Shown piece after piece: positions 11,360 to 22,124 of a DNA stretch of 64,000 nt. Positions within the stretch are counted from its first letter, which is position 1, and each line of letters begins with the position of its first letter. Where the stretch lies: positions 123,771,001-123,835,000 of the forward strand of contig CM075673.1 of the NCBI GenBank assembly GCA_037962975.1, given 5' to 3'. The notes beneath the pieces are model-generated. The model was not told where the DNA came from. It was given only the letters and a program-made list of their open reading frames with translations, and did no database searches. A program made the position numbers and the translations under genes. The DNA is from Clitoria ternatea. Its lineage: Eukaryota > Streptophyta > Magnoliopsida > Fabales > Fabaceae.

Positions 11360-11978
11360 GAAAATCTAAATGCTCTTTTCAATTAGATCTGCAAAAATAG
11401 CAAACATGCATCTTTGAAAAGTAACAGGTGCATTACACAATCCAAATGGCATCTTCCTATATGTAAATATACCAAAGGGACATGTAAAAGCAGTCTTTTC
11501 CTAATCAAGAGGGTCAATAGCAATTTGATTATATCTAGAATATCCATCAAGAAAAACAATAGTAAGCTTGTCCAGACAATCTTTTAAGCATTTGATCCAT
11601 AAAAGGAAGTGGAAAATGATCTTTTCTTGTTGCTTGATTTAGTTTTTTATAATCAATGCACATTTTCCAACTAGTGACAGTTTTTGTTGGGATTAATTCA
11701 TTTTTATCATTAACAATTACTGTCATACTACCTTTTTTTGGAACAACTTGTACAGGACTTACCCATGCACTATCAGAAATGGGATAGATAATACCTGCTT
11801 TCAGCAATTTCAGAACCTCCTTCTTAGTTACCTCTTTCATGGTTGGATTGAGGCGTCTTTGGGGTTGAGCAATAGGTTTAAAATTATCTTCCAGTAAAAT
11901 CTTATGCATGCAATATGATGGGCTTATTCCTTTTAGATCTTCAAGTGTCCATCCAATTGATTCTTGATTCCTTTTCAA
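11360..11978 (-). pseudogene. Athila RT N-terminal part (frameshifted)
   Basis: 11547-11978 reads SAWVSPVQVVPKKG, WKMCIDYKKLNQATRKDHF and PLPFMDQMLKRL, the N-terminal RT fingers and palm. An extra T in a T-run near 11550 shifts the frame; on the shifted frame 11360-11560 reads LDGYSRYNQIAIDP, TCPFGIFTYRKMPFGLCNAP and FQRCM, with two in-frame TAG codons before the FMDN box. The upstream frame is in phase with 12000-12590 across a TAA at 12000-12002. Confidence 0.83.
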
Positions 11979-11999
11979 GATTTCAACCAGTTTTTCTTC

Positions 12000-12590
12000 T
12001 TATGTTTCACTTAACAAATTACTAATAATCACTGGTTTTAAATTACCTTCTTTCAAAAAGATATACTTTAAGTTGGAAGGTAGCACTTTCAATTCAGGCC
12101 TCTTGATTTCTTCAACAGGTACTTTTTGAATTTCTTTAATTTCTCCTAATTTAGGAAAAATTTCTTTCCCTTGATCAAGATCTTCAAGATATTTGTCTAC
12201 CCGTTTTTCTTCTTTTTCACTCAAGAATTCCACAGAGTTAGTTAATAACTTATTTAAAGGATCAGAATTCAACATACCTATGGATATGGAGAAGTAGACT
12301 TTGTCAAGAACATCCACCTTAAAACAATCTTGTTTTGGATTGGGATGTTTCATGGCTTTGAAAACATCAGAGTTTACTTCTTCATCGTGAACTCTTATTG
12401 CCAACTTTCCATTATCTAGATCAATAAGCACTCTAGCAGTCTTCATGAATGGTCTTTCCAGGATTAGGGGAACTTCAACATCTTCTTCCATGTCTAAAAC
12501 CACAAAGTCAACAGGGAAGTAGAACTTGTCAACTTTCACAAGTACATCTTCCACAATACCATAGGGTCTTTTGATTGATATATCAGCCAA
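12000..12590 (-). pseudogene. Athila protease C-terminal part and PR-RT linker
   Basis: RPYGIVEDVLVKVDKFYFPV and DMEEDVEVPLILERPFMKTA are the second half of the Athila aspartic protease; the charged linker to RT follows. The start ATG is not genuine: the protease frame shifts near 12600. Ends at TAA 12000-12002. Confidence 0.82.
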
Positions 12591-12687
12591 TTCAGAGTCA
12601 TCTTTGTTCTTTGAGGATCAAGGTCCCCAATTCGCTTTATCATACTTAGAGGCATTAAATTAATGCTAGCCCCTAAGTCTAACAAGG
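12591..12687 (-). pseudogene. Athila protease active-site fragment, left of nested insertion
   Basis: Minus-strand frame reads LDLGASINLMPLSMIKRIG immediately next to the LTR edge of the nested element; DLGA is the Athila form of the aspartic protease active site. The matching upstream part lies 8.4 kb away at 21112-21438. A small frameshift near 12600 separates it from 12000-12590. Confidence 0.85.
12683..12687. repeat. Target site duplication CAAGG, left copy
   Basis: CAAGG directly left of the nested LTR; the same five bases follow the other LTR at 21112-21116. Removing the insertion with one copy brings the two Athila protease parts into phase. Confidence 0.88.
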
Positions 12688-13502
12688 TAATGTAGGAACT
12701 TCTTCTAGTCTCTTGAAGAAGGGTGGATCTAGGGAACTCTTCCACTTCTTTCCACTTCAAACCTTGAGCTATCTCCTTGATGATGAGAAAACTGAAGAAA
12801 GCTTGAAAGGAAAAGACTCACTATTTCAGCAATTAGAAAAGGAAAAGAGAAAGAAGAAGGTGGAAATGGATGGAAGGAAGGAGAAGGATGAAGGGTGGAA
12901 TTGTGGAAAGGAAGAGGAAGCTACTCCAAGAGGAGATAATTCCCTTAGAACTCGCCACCAAGAGGGAGGAATTCCCCTTGGATGAGAGCTTGCTAGAGCT
13001 CACTCTAACCTAGAAAGAAATGAGAGCTTCTCTCACTAAAAACTCACTCAAAAGTGTGTAATTTCTTAAATGGCATTCAAGTGTGTCAATTTACAAAAGG
13101 AGAGCACCTTATATAGTGCTTCAAAGAATTCAGCCATGTGGTTCCCTTATGGGCCTCTCTAAGATGCCTAGGCCCAATAATGCAAATGGATAAGAGTATG
13201 GCCTATACATGGCCCAAAGTGAGTGTACATGGCCCAAAAGTGGCCCAAATGACCTTGCAAGGCCCAAATGAAACCTATAAGCCTAGAGAATCTAACTAAG
13301 GAGTATAGTACAAGTAGAATATGAATATATCCTCAAGAAGTCTTCATTGGGCTTGGGCCCACTCAAGGAGAGGAAAGGAGCTAAGGCCCGATGGATGCTT
13401 TTTTTGGCCCTTTTGGTCTTGGCCCTTGTGAGAGGACCTTTGTATACTTCAAGTCTTTTTTCTAAGATGGTGTGAGGGTCCTCCCTTAGTGTGTCCTCAT
13501 TA
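12688..13502 (-). repeat. 3' LTR of CRM-like element
   Basis: 815 bp, plus-strand edges TAATGTAGG...CCTCATTA; near-identical to 20297-21111. It contains the end of the integrase frame (to 13292) and a TATA box. The plus-strand 90-residue frame at 12713-12985 recurs in the other LTR only because the LTRs are copies. Confidence 0.9.
13107..13115 (-). promoter_or_regulatory. TATA box in CRM-like 3' LTR
   Basis: Minus strand TATATAAGG, preceded by CAC. The same box is in the 5' LTR (20716-20724) and in the plus-strand CRM-like element (47880-47888), so it is conserved across family members. Confidence 0.6.
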
Positions 13503-14230
13503 TGCTCCCCCTCTTTGAAAGGATTTGTCCTCAAATCTAAGGCATCATCCTTTTCATCTAAGTCAAAGGGAGATAAATAAAAAATGTTGAAGGAAGCACT
13601 CACTCCATAATCTCCTAGAAAATCAAGGATATAAGCATTATTATTCATTTTCTTAATGATTTGGAAAGGCCCATCACCCCTAGGATCAAGTTTAGAATTG
13701 TGTAAGTTTGGAAATCTCTCCTTTCGAAGGTGTAACAAAACCCAATCTCCAACCTCAAAGGTGATATCCTTTCTCTTCTTGTTGGCACAATGAGCATAGT
13801 GTTCATTCTTAGATTGAATTTGGTCTTCAACCTTCTCATGAAAAGCTTTGATAAATTTGGCCTTTGCCTCTCCATCCATATGAAGGGTGGAATCAGACAC
13901 CTCAATAGGCAAAAGGTCCAAAGGAGTGAGAGGGTTAAAACCATAAACAACTTCAAATGGACTATGCTTGGTTGTGGAGTGTTGTACCCGATTATATGCA
14001 AACTTAATGTGGGGCAAACACTCATCCCAAGATTTAATATTTTTAAGCACTAAGACCCTAAGAAGTTGAGAGAGGGTCCTATTTACTACCTCTGTTTTTC
14101 CATCCATTTGAGGATGATAAGTAGTGGAAAAGAGAAGCTTCATTCCTAACCTTGACCGAAGAGTTTTCCAAAAATGGCTTAGGAATTTTGTGTCCCTAGC
14201 AGAAATTGTGGTTTTAGGAACACCATGAAG
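13292..14230 (-). pseudogene. CRM-like integrase C-terminal part with LTR-encoded tail
   Basis: The stretch just after the TGA at 14231-14233 reads TTISARDTKFLSHFW: the second catalytic Asp of the D,D-E triad (normally SDRD) is Ala. The Glu is present in YHPQMDGKTEVVNR. The integrase C-terminal domain follows (GDGPFQIIKKMNNNAYILDF, SPFDLDEKDD), then a basic tail YKGPLTRAKTKRAKKSIH. The last about 70 codons (13502 down to 13292) lie within the 3' LTR. No classical chromodomain is seen. An LTR-located pol end with such a tail fits group A CRM elements. Confidence 0.82.
13503..13517 (-). promoter_or_regulatory. Polypurine tract of CRM-like element
   Basis: Minus strand AAAGAGGGGGAGCA directly upstream of the 3' LTR; primes plus-strand DNA synthesis. 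Confidence 0.8.
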
Positions 14231-15236
14231 TCATACAATCTCTTTGAAAAAGAGTTTAGCAATATGACTAGCATCATCTACCTTATGACAAGGGATGAAG
14301 TGAGCCATCTTACTAAACCTATCTACAACCACAAAGATAGAATCCAGTCCCCTTTGGGTCTTAGGCAAACCCAACACAAAATCCATAGATATATCAATCC
14401 AAGGTGTAGTAGGTGTTGGTAAAGGAGTATATAAACCACTAGACGAAAGTTTTGATTTTGCTTTTCTATACACTATACACCTAGAACAATGTTTTTGGAC
14501 ATCTTTTTTCATTTTTGGCCAATAGAAGTGTTCATGTAATATGGATAATGTTTTATCTCTTCCAAAATGGCCCATTAAGCCTCCCTCATGACTTTTTCTA
14601 AGTAAAAGATCTCTTAAAGAACTTCTAGGAATGCAAAGTCTATTGGCTTTGAAAAGATAGCCATCTAAAATATAGAATCCTTTATGAGATGAAGATGTGG
14701 AAGATGAGTTGAAGATGTTAGAAAAATCAAGGTCATTTGGATACAAAGACCTAATCTCATCAAGCCCAATAACCTTGGCTCCTAGGGAGGTAAGTAAAGG
14801 GTGCCTCCTAGATAAAGCATCAGCCACAGTATTGCATTTTCCATTTTTATACTTGATGACATAGGGAAATTGTTCCAAATACTCAACCCACTTAGCATGC
14901 CTCTTATTTAGCTTATGTTGCCCTTTAATGAATTTGAGGGATTGATGATCACTATGTATGACAAACTCTTTGGGAATCAAGTAGTGTTCCCAAGTTTGTA
15001 GGGCTCTAATTAAGGCATAAAACTCTATCATATGTGGGATAATTGATGGCTGCCCCATTAAGCTTTTCACTGAAGAAAACAATGGGGTGACCTTCTTGTA
15101 AAAGCATAGCTCCTATACCCACATTAGATGCATCACACTCAAGCTCAAATGTTTTAGAAAAATTTGGAAGTGATAAAATTGGAGCATGAATAAGGTGATC
15201 TTTGAGATCTAGAAAAGATTTTTCTTGCCTTGGCCC
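14231..15236 (-). pseudogene. CRM-like RNase H and integrase N-terminal half
   Basis: From 15236 the RT frame continues past a TAG into the RNase H start (ECDASNVGIGAMLLQEG). A small shift near 15030 moves the frame to 15082-14231, which reads EFYALIRALQTWEHYL, HSDHQSLKFIKGQHKLNKRH and GKCNTVADALSRRHP, then the zinc domain (HEGGLMGHFGRDKTL, HCSRCIVYRKAKS) and WIDISMDFVLGLPKTQRG, VVVDRFSKMAHF with the first catalytic Asp. It ends at TGA 14231-14233, in phase with the downstream piece. Confidence 0.85.
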
Positions 15237-17138
15237 CTAAATAAAAGGAACATTCTTTTTCACCAATTCATTCAAAGAGGAGGCTAAGGTAGAAAAATCT
15301 TTCACAAATCTCTGATAAAAACTTGCAAGACCATGGAAACTTCTTATGTTACTCACATTGTTGGATGTGGGCCAATCTTGGATGACCTTAACCTTTGAGT
15401 GATCTATCTCTACACCTTTTGAACTAACTACAAATCCAAGAAAGACAATGCTATCCATGCCAAAACAACATTTTTTGAGGTTTTCATAAAGATTGTTTGT
15501 TCTTAGGGAAAGCATAACTTGTCTAAGGTGATTTAGATGAGAGGTCATGGTCTTTGAGTAGATTAAAATGTCATCAAAATAGACCACAACAAAATGCCCA
15601 ATGAATTCCCTTAAAACATGATTCATGAGTCTCATGAATGTGCTTGGTGCATTAGTCAAACCAAAAGGCATAACTAACCATTTATAAAGTCCAAGTTTGG
15701 TTTTAAAAGCGGCTTTCCATTCATCTCCTTCTTTGATTCTTATTTGGTGATAGCCACTTTTAAGATCAATCTTAGAAAATATTGTAGAACCACTAAGCTC
15801 ATCAAGCATATCATTAAGTGTAGGTATATGATGCCTATACTTGATGGTGATGTTATTGATAGCCCTACAATCGGTGCACATTCTCCATGAACCATCCTTT
15901 TTGGGAACAAGTAAAATAGGTAAAGCACATAGGCTTAAGCTCTCTCTAATCCAACCCTTAGAAAGTAGTTCATTCACTTGATTTTCAATTTCAAGGCTTT
16001 CCTTAGGATTATATCTATATGCAAGCCTATTAGGTAAACTAGCACCAGGAATTAAATCTATTTGATGTTCAATGCCCCTAATAGGAGGTAAGCCTTTTGG
16101 GATGTCTTTTGGAAAGAGGTCTTTGAATTCATTTAAAATATTTTGAATCCCTTTGGGCAAAGGAGGAGGAAGATTGCCCATTGAGCACAAGGAAGTGCTA
16201 GGGATGTCTTTTGCATACATGATCAAGCATGGTTTATGTGAAATCATAGCATGTTTCACATCATATTTGGTGGCCAAAAGTTTGGCACTAGAGTCATTAT
16301 AGACAACAACTCCTTTTCCTTTATCTTCTTTTTTAATTTTCTTAGTTTTTCCTAGATGATTTGAAGAAGATCCTAACTCTCTATCTCTTTTAAGCTTCAT
16401 TTGTAATTGATCTTTAGCTATTTCTTGTGGAGTTAGGGGATGTAAAACTATCTTCTTAGCATCTAGTTTGAAAGTGAGGGTGTTAGTGAACCCCTCATGG
16501 ATGACCTTCCTATCAAATTGCCAAGGTCTTCCTAGCAAGATATGAGTTACCTCCATAGGTACAACATCACAATTAACTTGATCTTTATATGTGCCTATGG
16601 TGAAATTTATTAAGACTTGCTTATTAACTAACATCTCTCCCTTTTCATTAAGCCATTGTAACTTATAAGGTCTAGGGTGATCTATTAGTTCTAAGCCCAT
16701 TTTATGCACTAGTCTTTGACTTACAACAATAGCACAACTCCCACTATCCACAATGAGAGAACATAATTTGTCATTTATGTAATATCTTGTATAAAAGATG
16801 TTCTCTCTTTGTGTAGTATCATCTAGCTTAGCATGACTACCAAGTAATCTTCTAATCATGTAAAGCTCACCATCATCCCCTAAAATATGCTCACTGTCAT
16901 ATGAATCACTACTTGAGTCATCACTTGAACAGTGAGAATTAGAATTAGACTCTGATTGACTTGAGTAGGTTCCATTATTTTTCAAAACCATAGTTCTTTT
17001 TGTTGGACAGTCAGAAGCAATGTGACCTCTACCAAGGCATTTTAAACATTTAATGGTAGATGATCTAGAGGATTGTGGTTTAGATGTGGATTCATGCTTG
17101 TCTCTTTGATTCCTAAAGACTTTTCCATTTTTATGCAA
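15237..17138 (-). pseudogene. CRM-like nucleocapsid, protease and reverse transcriptase
   Basis: 633 codons open. A CCHC knuckle (CLKCLGRGHIASDC) at residues 34-47, a Ser/Asp-rich spacer, protease with LIVDSGSCAIVVS near residue 130, then RT: LPILLVPKKDGSWRMCTDC, IPTLNDMLDELSG, FSKIDLKSGYHQIRIKEGD, LVMPFGLTNAPSTFMRLMN, YFDDILIYSKT (both Asp present) and RSFHGLASFYQRFVKDFS. It ends at a TAG at 15237-15239 in phase with RNase H. The first ATG is internal to gag-pol; upstream gag is in the same phase. Confidence 0.87.
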
Positions 17139-17993
17139 CTCACTTTAAGGTTTGGAAGATGAAGTGCCCACTTCCCTCTCCCTAGGGTTTCTATCAATCT
17201 TACCCTTATTATCTTGTCCTACCTACTTAGGTTTATAGGCTCTACTTTCCCCACTATAGGCTTCTCTCTCTTTGTATTGCCTCTCTACCTTAGCACATTG
17301 GTGAAGGAGTTCTTCAATGTCTACATGTTGAAGGAGTTCTACTCTATTCTTAGTGTTCCTATTAAGGCCATGCAAAAACCTATGCATTAGGGTTTCCTCA
17401 TCTTCTTCTAGGTTTGCCCTAATCATAGCTATCTCTAAAGATTTATAGTAGTCTTCTACACTTTTTGACCCTTAGGTGAGTCTATTTAGCTTTGCTAATA
17501 GCTCCCATCTATAGTAGCTAGGAACATAACGTTTTCTTAAAAGAGCTTTTAAATCCAACCAATCATCTATTGGTGGAAAATTATCTTTCTTTCTCTCCTT
17601 ACACACTTGAGACCACCATACTAAGGCATAGTTTTGGAATGAGAGGGTGGCTATCCTAACCTTCTTTTCATATTTTATTTGATGTGAGTTAAAGATTTGT
17701 TCTACTCTCATTTCCTATTCTAGATAAGCCTCTATGTCACTCTTGCCATGAAATGGGGGTATTTCTAATTTGACTTCTCTTAAGCCTATATCTTCTCTAT
17801 TATGCTCATGGTGCCTTCTTTGCCTAGGCTCGTCTTCACTATCACTATTATTATGCCCATGATTTCTTTGAGTTCTATGTCTAGTTTTAGGGTTTTCATT
17901 ATGCTCAAGATTTGTTAACCTAGCATTGATGTTATTCAAGCTATCCATTATTTTATGAAGCATAGTTTTATTCTCCCTATCACTAGAAGACAT
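17139..17993 (-). pseudogene. CRM-like gag
   Basis: Three successive frames in one phase (17715-17993, 17472-17711, 17223-17426) split by stops at 17715, 17472 and 17223, with another TAA near 17147. The ATG at 17991-17993 begins MSSSDRENKTMLHKIMDSLN; a basic/acidic spacer follows, then the capsid region (LREVKLEIPPFHGKSDIEAY, NYALVWWSQVCKERKKD, MIRANLEEDEETLMHRFLHG). Compared with the plus-strand copy at 50601-51459, most stops replace Trp or Gln codons, consistent with transitions. Confidence 0.85.
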
Positions 17994-20281
17994 CTTTTAA
18001 TGTTGTCAAAGAAATTCAAGACACAAACAAAGGATGTGTAGACAAGCTAGTCGAGGATGATGAATGCAAAAGAATTGAAAGAAAACACACAACAATCCTA
18101 AAATATGAATAGTAGGTTTCTATCCTAAGGGAATAACAAGATCCTAGGTTGTCTTTTAATATGTTAATCCTATGTTGCTTATGAAAGTCCTAGGTTGACT
18201 TTAACCTAAGTTGATTATGATTGTCCTAGGTTGTTTCTAACAAGTAACTAACCTTAGACAAGCTAACCAATTCGGTTTACCAAGTAGTTAACCTAACAAA
18301 ATTAGTTCAACTAACTAACCAACACCTAACAAACCCTAACTAGAAGTAGTTATTTAGTTATGGAAGTTGTAACAAAGTCTAACAACCCTAACTAATTAAC
18401 TAATTCGGTTATGATCTAGTTAAGACCTAAAACTAATTTTGATTATGATTAGTTGAAATAACTAGAATTAGTTCCAACCACCAACTAACTAACCTAATTA
18501 GTTAAGACAAGCAACTACTAACAACTATTAGTTATAACCAACAACTAACTAACTAACAAAATAACAACCAAATGCAAATGCTCTAGCCTAGCTAAAATTG
18601 CCAAGAGTAAATGAAAGTTAATAGTGTCCAAAGTCCAATGTCCAAAAGGTTTGTCCAAAATACAAGACAAAAACCTAATACACCAAGCCTAAGAATTTGA
18701 AAATTTGCCTAAATTCTACTAGTTACAAGGCTTTGCTTCCTTTACACATTTCTTCAAGCTCTTCCTTGATGTGCAAGCTCCACCTTACCTAGCAAAACAA
18801 GACAAACCAAAACACTCCAAACGAAATTGTTAATGAATTCAAGCAAAAAAAAAAAGATGAAACCTCACAAGTGTATCTCTCAAGAAGCTCCTCACAACTC
18901 TTACCCTTTCTTTTGGTGTCAAGTTCACCCAAGCAATTTACACTCTCACCTTAAGTGTTCCAATATGCTACCCTCAAGGTTTTGAGAAGGGAATTATCAA
19001 GAGTTTGAAGAAAAGACAACTTCAAAGACAAAACTTGAGAAGGAAAAATAACAAACTAAAAATGCTTAAGAAGAAAAGGATACTCAAAGTGGAAAATGTT
19101 TTTGGATTTTTAAATGACAAGACACTAAATCAATAAATGTTCAAAGAATAAAGGCTACACTAGGATAAGAATTTCGAAAATTGAAGACACAACTAGACAA
19201 ACAATAAACCAAATACAACAATAAAAGGAAGGGACAATCTAAACCTAGAGACTCTAAAGTTGCAATCACTATGAAGCAAGTAAGGTTCAAATGAAACTAT
19301 TTTGAGACTTAGGCAAACAATTCATTTCAATTATAAAGGAATTTTGAAAATGTTATTAAACTTGGTGGCTTACTTCACACTTTTTTTTCTCAAAGAGGCT
19401 TCTTCTTCTTTTTCACACCCTTTTCAATTTTTAGTAGTATAGGGCTTTTGTTTTTCTTTTCTCTTTGTAGATTTTATTTTCTTTTTAATGCCTCCTGTAA
19501 TTTTGTTTTTCAAGTCACAATACCACTCAAAATGAAACCCTAAAACCGAAATGAACAATGCCAAAACAAGTTCAAGTGTCTTTTCTTGCTTAAAGGAAAA
19601 TATTTGCAACCTTCTTCCAAAAGGAGTGGAAGGACTTTGTTCAATTATTTTTGACAAAATTTTTCTTCAATGCAACAAAATGAAAACTGAGTATGAAATG
19701 TATTCCTAATGTGCATTCACAAACAAAATTAACCTAGAAAGAAACTAAAAATGGAAATTAACAATCCTAATAATAAGATGACTTTTGGAGTGTCTTAAAG
19801 TGAGACCTCCTAACAAGATTAAAATGGAACCTTGGGAGTTTAGTCAAGATGCTTGAACTAACTCCTAGAACACATGGTTATGCACTTGCTAAAAAGGAGA
19901 AACAATACAAAACCTAGAACACTAGACAAGGTTCCACAAGGCACACAACAACTACTCCTATTTAGCTCTAACTACTAACTAACAATTTAACAACTTCTAA
20001 CAACTAATCAACAAACTATAACCGAAATACCTAAGTGCCAAATCTGAATTTTCATAACACAAACAACAACAAACCGAAACTCAACAATCAATATGCAAGA
20101 AATTGAAGAAATGACACAACTACCACAAAAGCTCAAAAGAACATTAACTTTTTATGACTTTTCTACTATAACATGGCAACAATAAGGCAAGAATATGATA
20201 TGAACAACAAATTCCAGCCAGCAAAACAAGCTTAAAACCGAAACTAAAAGAGGAAGAAGAGTAGGAAAAGAACCTCCCAAG
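17994..20281 (-). other. Long 5' leader of CRM-like element, no gene
   Basis: About 2.3 kb between primer site and gag with no convincing coding frame. 18130-18560 is low-complexity, built from AACTAACTA and CCTAGGTTG words; 18890-19300 contains a block recognisable again at 49560-49760 (reverse) and 52985-53310. The plus-strand copy has a leader of the same length, so it is a family feature rather than an insertion. Confidence 0.75.
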
Positions 20282-20294
20282 CTCTAAGATACCA
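20282..20294 (-). promoter_or_regulatory. Primer binding site, CRM-like element
   Basis: Minus strand TGGTATCTTAGAG, two bases from the 5' LTR edge. It resembles the initiator tRNA-Met site (TGGTATCAGAG) with an altered middle; the plus-strand relative at 48301 has the standard form. Confidence 0.7.
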
Positions 20295-20296
20295 AA

Positions 20297-21111
20297 TGAT
20301 GTAGGCATTTCTTCTAGTCTTTTGAAGAAGGGTGGATCTAGGGAACTCTTCCTCTTCTTTCCTCTTCAAACCTTAAGCTATCTCCTTGATGATGAGAAAA
20401 CCGAAGAAAGTTTGAAAGGAAAAGACTCACTATTTCAGAAATTAGAAAAGGAAAAGAGAAAGAAGAAGGTGGAAATAGATGGAAGGAAGGAGAAGGATGA
20501 AGGGTGGAATTATGGAAAGGAAGGGAAAGCCAGTCTAAGAGGAGATAATTGCCTTAGAACTCGCCACCAAGAGGGAGGAATTCCCCTTGGATAAGAGCTT
20601 GCTAGAGCTCACTCTAACCTAGAAAGAAGGGAGAACTTCTTTCACTAAAAACTCACTCAAAAGTGTGTAATTTCTCAAATGGCATTCAAGTGTGTCAATT
20701 TACAAAAGGAGAGCACCTTATATAGTGCTTCAAAGAATTCGGCCATGTGGTTCCCTTATGGGCCTCTCTAAGATGCCTAGGCCTAATAATGCAAATGGAC
20801 AAGAGTATGGCCTATACATGGCCCAAAGTGAGTGTACATGGCCCAAAAGTGGCCCAAATGACCTTACAAGGCCCAAATGAAACCTATAAGCCTAGAGAAT
20901 CTAACTAAGGAGTATAGTACAAGTAGAATATGAATTGATCCTCAAGAAGTCTTCATTGGGCTTGGGCCCACTCAAGGAGAGGAAAGAAGATAAGACCCGA
21001 TGGATGCTTTCTTTTTCGCTTTTGGTCTTGGCCCTTGTGAGAGGACCTTTGTATGCTTCAAGTCTTTTTTCTAAGATGGTGTGAAGGTCGTCCCTTAGTG
21101 TGTCCTCATTA
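20297..21111 (-). repeat. 5' LTR of CRM-like element
   Basis: 815 bp, TGATGTAGG...CCTCATTA on the plus strand, near-identical to 12688-13502. It carries a remnant of the integrase tail frame (20901-21111) and a TATA box at 20716-20724. Confidence 0.9.
20716..20724 (-). promoter_or_regulatory. TATA box in CRM-like 5' LTR
   Basis: Minus strand TATATAAGG, the likely core promoter for genomic RNA of the element. Confidence 0.6.
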
Positions 21112-21438
21112 CAAGGCTTTTCCAATATTCATCCCTCCAATGGAGACAGGAATGGTGAAACTTGCAGGGTCTTTCGACTTTTCTGGCATGTTATGTTGCA
21201 AAATAGCACTGCAACCTGCTTCAAGTTCAACAATTTCTTCATCATACCTCCTCTTTTTGGTAAGCAATTCTTTCATAAACTTTATATATGTTGGTATCTG
21301 TTCCAATGCCTCAAAAAATGGAATATTTATGTGTAATTGCTTAAAGATTTCAAGGAATCTCTTGTATTCCTTTTCCTTATCCTTCTTTGATGGTGCATGT
21401 GGATAAGGTAAATCTTTAACTGGAGGTGTCTGACCCAA
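21112..21438 (-). pseudogene. Athila gag-protease junction, right of nested insertion
   Basis: Reads PHAPSKKDKEKEYKRFLEIF, HINIPFFEALEQIPTYIKF, EEIVELEAGCSAILQ and PASFTIPVSIGGMNIGKAL, the standard Athila region just before the protease active site. The frame is cut at 21116/21112 by the nested element; 21112-21116 is the CAAGG duplication. The protease continues at 12687 downwards. Confidence 0.86.
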
Positions 21439-21716
21439 ATACTGATTTTTTATTTTTTTTATTTTTTGATTTTTTGATTTTTCTTTTTTATCATTTTTTT
21501 CTTCATCTTTTTTCTCCTCTTCTTCTTTCTTTTCTTCTTTTTCTTCTTTCTCTTCTTCTTTCTCTTTCTATAATCTTTCTCTTTTTCTTTACAATCATTT
21601 CCTACAACTTTACCACTTCTTGTAAAAATAGCATTACATTGTTCTCTTGGATTTTGAGTGTTTGTAGAAAAACCAGAGCTTTTCATGTCAACTACTTCTT
21701 TTGCTAACTATCCCAA
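21439..21716 (-). pseudogene. Athila Lys/Glu-rich spacer
   Basis: Low-complexity frame rich in Lys and Glu (KEKEDYRKRKKKRKKKKKK), encoded by a pyrimidine-rich plus-strand tract at 21440-21600. Athila polyproteins often have a charged spacer here. An in-phase break separates it from 21109-21438. Confidence 0.65.
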
Positions 21717-22124
21717 TTACATATCCGATGTTTTACGTGTGGCTTCATTTGTTTGCATGTATTGTAGCAACTGTTGGATAGACTCTTCTATCCTAGTTAG
21801 CCTTGCTGTTTGATTAGATTGTGGTTGTTGTTTGAATTGATTGTTAGGAGGTCGGTTAAAAGGTCCAACATCTTGTTTCCAGCCAATATTCTGATTCTGC
21901 CAACCCTGCGGGTAATTGTTAGGAAAAGAATTACCAAGATTGAAAGGAAAATTACCTAAGGGTATTCTTTGATGGTTCAGAAAATTGGCTTGCTCTTGCT
22001 CATTTCTATCAGGGGCACAGTAACCACATGGTTGTTCTCCCATGCAATGCATACATTGTTTCAATTGAGCAGGAGGTGGTGATGACATTTGAGCAATTTG
22101 AAGTTTCTTCAATTGTTTGCTCAT
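21717..22124 (-). pseudogene. Athila gag C-terminal (nucleocapsid-like) region
   Basis: Cys-rich CMHCMGEQPCGYCAP, then an Asn/Gln/Pro-rich stretch (NFPFNLGNSFPNNYPQGW) and TARLTRIEESIQQLLQYMQ, all typical of the Athila gag C-terminus. 22125-22421, between this and the capsid part, is readable but carries several stops (one directly after GETWE at 22422-22424). Confidence 0.75.

Larger units (their letters stand above)
12688..21111 (-). mobile_element. Complete CRM-like chromovirus nested in Athila protease
   Basis: Minus strand, 8424 bp. Two LTRs of equal length (815 bp) at 20297-21111 and 12688-13502, primer site at 20282-20294, polypurine tract at 13503-13517, and gag-pol between. The order gag, protease, RT, RNase H, integrase and the RT motifs (MCTDCRAINNITIKYRHHIP, VVYFDDILIYSKT) fit the CRM/Galadriel branch of chromoviruses. 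The integrase frame runs about 210 bases into the 3' LTR, a hallmark described for group A CRM (centromeric) elements. Gag-pol is one phase with several stops plus one frameshift. Flanked by CAAGG. Confidence 0.85.

Noticed and set aside
12713..12985. 90-residue plus-strand frame conserved at 20322-20594
   Set aside because: Conserved only because it lies in the two LTRs of one element; it is antisense and low-complexity, and the third LTR copy does not keep it.
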